From Pisaster brevispinus (lineage: Eukaryota > Echinodermata > Asteroidea > Forcipulatida > Asteriidae): a DNA stretch of 64,000 nucleotides. Under the pieces are notes generated by a model. That model had not been told where the DNA came from and searched no databases. It saw nothing but the letters and a program-made list of their open reading frames with translations. Positions 62,598-64,000 of the stretch are shown one piece after another. The stretch lies in the NCBI GenBank assembly GCA_023634235.1, contig JAMKCF010000003.1, forward strand, positions 22,228,742 through 22,292,741, given 5' to 3'. How positions within the stretch are numbered: the first letter of the stretch is position 1; every line of letters begins with the position of its first letter. Made by a program: the position numbers and the translations under genes.

Positions 62598-63690
62598 TCT
62601 CTTTTTCTCTAGAGTTGTTTGACTAGATGCAAACTCAAATAAGTTAGCACCAATACAAAATGCAACAATTTGAAGAAGTTGAAAATTATTATGACGTCAC
62701 CATGACGTTTCAGCTGTCACGTGACATCAAAATGTGTTCTCATGAAATTTGTTATTATTCAAACAAACATGCCATGAACGTGGGGTTTCTGTTAATGACT
62801 TTGATACAATTTGTAGATCGTGTCAGTCTTTTATTTGTTTGTGGCGTCATCAGGATGTCACCAAACGTTGTTTTTTTTCCTTTTGCGCACCAACCGACGG
62901 AAGAATTATAAGCCAAATGACGATGACAGGTTTTGTGTGTACGAAATTATTGGTACAATGAGCGTGGGTAAGGGAGTGTATCATGAGTCTCATAAAACCG
63001 ACTGATAAAGACCCCCGTTACGCGCACACTGCAGCTATAGGCCCTGCATAAAATGACTACAAAATCGCGGCCTCGTGGGTTGAGTCAGAGTGGCCCAAAA
63101 CATTTTATGCGTTTGTTTAACAAAAAAAGTACCTCTTGATTTAATTTTAACAATGAGTCCTGAGAAAAGAAGAGGAAGCGTGTCTTCCAAATTACAATTC
63201 CAGTAGACCTGTTCTTAGTTTTGGTAATTGTTTTTATTTATTTTACCTCAAGGTTGAATGGTCTTAATCGCATGTTTATGTGCAGTTTGTTTAAATGGGG
63301 TAAAGTATATACATGTACAATGTATATTATGTACATGTAAAGCAAAGGCTAGTACTGCACAAGGTAAAGAGTACGCTAAGTTTTATATATTTAAAAACTT
63401 ATTTTCAACGTTCTGGAACGTTTCGTATATTACAGAATAGGAAGGGTACATTTCCTTCCTTTCCCTCTTGGTTTGTATTGATTCAAACATATGACATACT
63501 GCTTGTAATGTAATGACTATTTTTTATAACTATATCAGTCTTTGTTTAATTTGTGCATCGAGTAGGAAATAAAGTGAATTGAATTGAAAACCTGAAATTG
63601 ACAAGTGCATTCATTTTTATTTCATACTAAGGGTAAAGCTACCGCATATTATTTTGTGTATAGGTACAAATGTATTGGGTTTCCATTAAT
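62598..63690. other. Rest of the element core, no gene recognised
   Basis: AT-rich sequence with overlapping short plus-strand frames at 62660-63005. One of them is Cys-rich (RSCQSFICLWRH near 62815), but none is convincing. A polyadenylation-like AATAAA at 63568 is followed by a GAATTGAATTG run typical of retroelement or transcript 3' ends. Confidence 0.5.
63568..63573 (+). terminator. Possible polyadenylation signal
   Basis: AATAAA followed by a GTGAATTGAATTGAAAA tail, about 1.4 kb downstream of the protease frame and on the same strand. It could end a transcript of the element. Confidence 0.3.
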
Positions 63691-64000
63691 GATGATCCGA
63701 ATTAAGTATTTGTGGCAGGTGCCATACATTAACGTATGGTCGAAAGTGGCGTATACTGTAGTGGCTAATTAGGTATTAATTAGTGATCCGAATTAGCCCC
63801 CTCCAAAATTAAGTGTGCCCAGTGGTATGGTCTATCAGATTATGGAATAAAATTTTATATTTTTTGCAACATGAAGGGTACATTTGTTTTACGGCGAGTG
63901 CATTCAAAATAGTAAGTATAGTGTAAATGTGCCATACATTAACGTATTGTCGAAAATGGCGTATATTGTAGCGGCTAATTAGGTATTAATTAGTGATCCG
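63690..64000 (-). repeat. Inverted copy of the 210-bp satellite, right arm
   Basis: About one and a half units in reverse orientation, running off the window. They belong to the middle subtype (ACAAATG, CACATTTACAC). They share unit-specific variants with left-arm copies: the TATAAAATTTTATT variant matches the copy anchored at 60901, and the CGACAATACG variant matches the copy near 59570. Confidence 0.95.

Larger units (their letters stand above)
58296..64000. mobile_element. Foldback-like composite element with satellite arms, truncated by the window
   Basis: The left arm is the plus-oriented 210-bp array (58296-61414), the core is unique sequence (61415-63690), and the right arm is the same satellite in reverse orientation (63690 onward). 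Long inverted repeats built of tandem repeats are the hallmark of Drosophila FB and sea urchin TU elements (established knowledge). FB elements that carry NOF are placed near Mutator-like transposons, and several plant Mutator-like elements carry Ulp1-type proteases, which fits the protease in this core. No transposase is visible and no target duplication can be tested, because the right end is missing. Two independent arrays in opposite orientation, or an assembly inversion, are alternatives. Confidence 0.6.

Overview
This is animal nuclear DNA: spliced exons, long AT-rich introns, and dense small transposons, tRNA-derived SINEs and minisatellites. Several dispersed repeats are ones I associate with starfish and other echinoderms. 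Examples are the element with termini like 'CCTTTGGTAATTGTCAAAG', the 'CCCAATTTCATAAAGCTGC' element, the 'CGAGTTAGGACGAGT' foldback elements and many TACATGTA palindromes. I infer an asteroid echinoderm. That rests on recall of repeat families, not on a search.

One host gene is recognisable. Eight minus-strand exons between 57821 and 18792 encode an orthologue of NCBP3 (nuclear cap-binding protein subunit 3, C17orf85 family). They splice in consistent phase and give about 449 residues with the family's domains in order. Exon 1 starts 57 bases inside a short GC-rich promoter-like block. It is separated from exon 2 by a 27.7 kb intron (29863-57608) that fills almost half the window. The last exon found ends in a split codon at 18792. 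The C-terminal exons (roughly the last 190 residues in the human protein) were not located in 1-18791 and may lie outside the window.

Almost everything else is repeat. At the right end, about 475 bp upstream of the NCBP3 start codon, lies a composite element. A tandem array of 15 units of about 210 bp (58296-61414) leads into a 2.3 kb core (61415-63690), then into the same satellite in inverted orientation (63690 to beyond the window end). The core carries a Ulp1/SENP-type C48 cysteine peptidase domain with catalytic His, Asp, Gln and Cys all present and one frameshift in a homopolymer. The layout resembles foldback (FB/TU-type) transposons, whose long inverted repeats are made of tandem repeats. 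It is the most interesting object here.

Intron 1 and the region 3' of exon 8 contain nested MITEs (including a TTAA-targeting element with a sibling copy as empty-site comparison), SINE copies, a worn non-LTR retrotransposon fragment, a 38-bp minisatellite with higher-order structure, GAGTCC-based minisatellites, and two local tandem duplications. Nearly all other long open frames read as repeats or chance openings.
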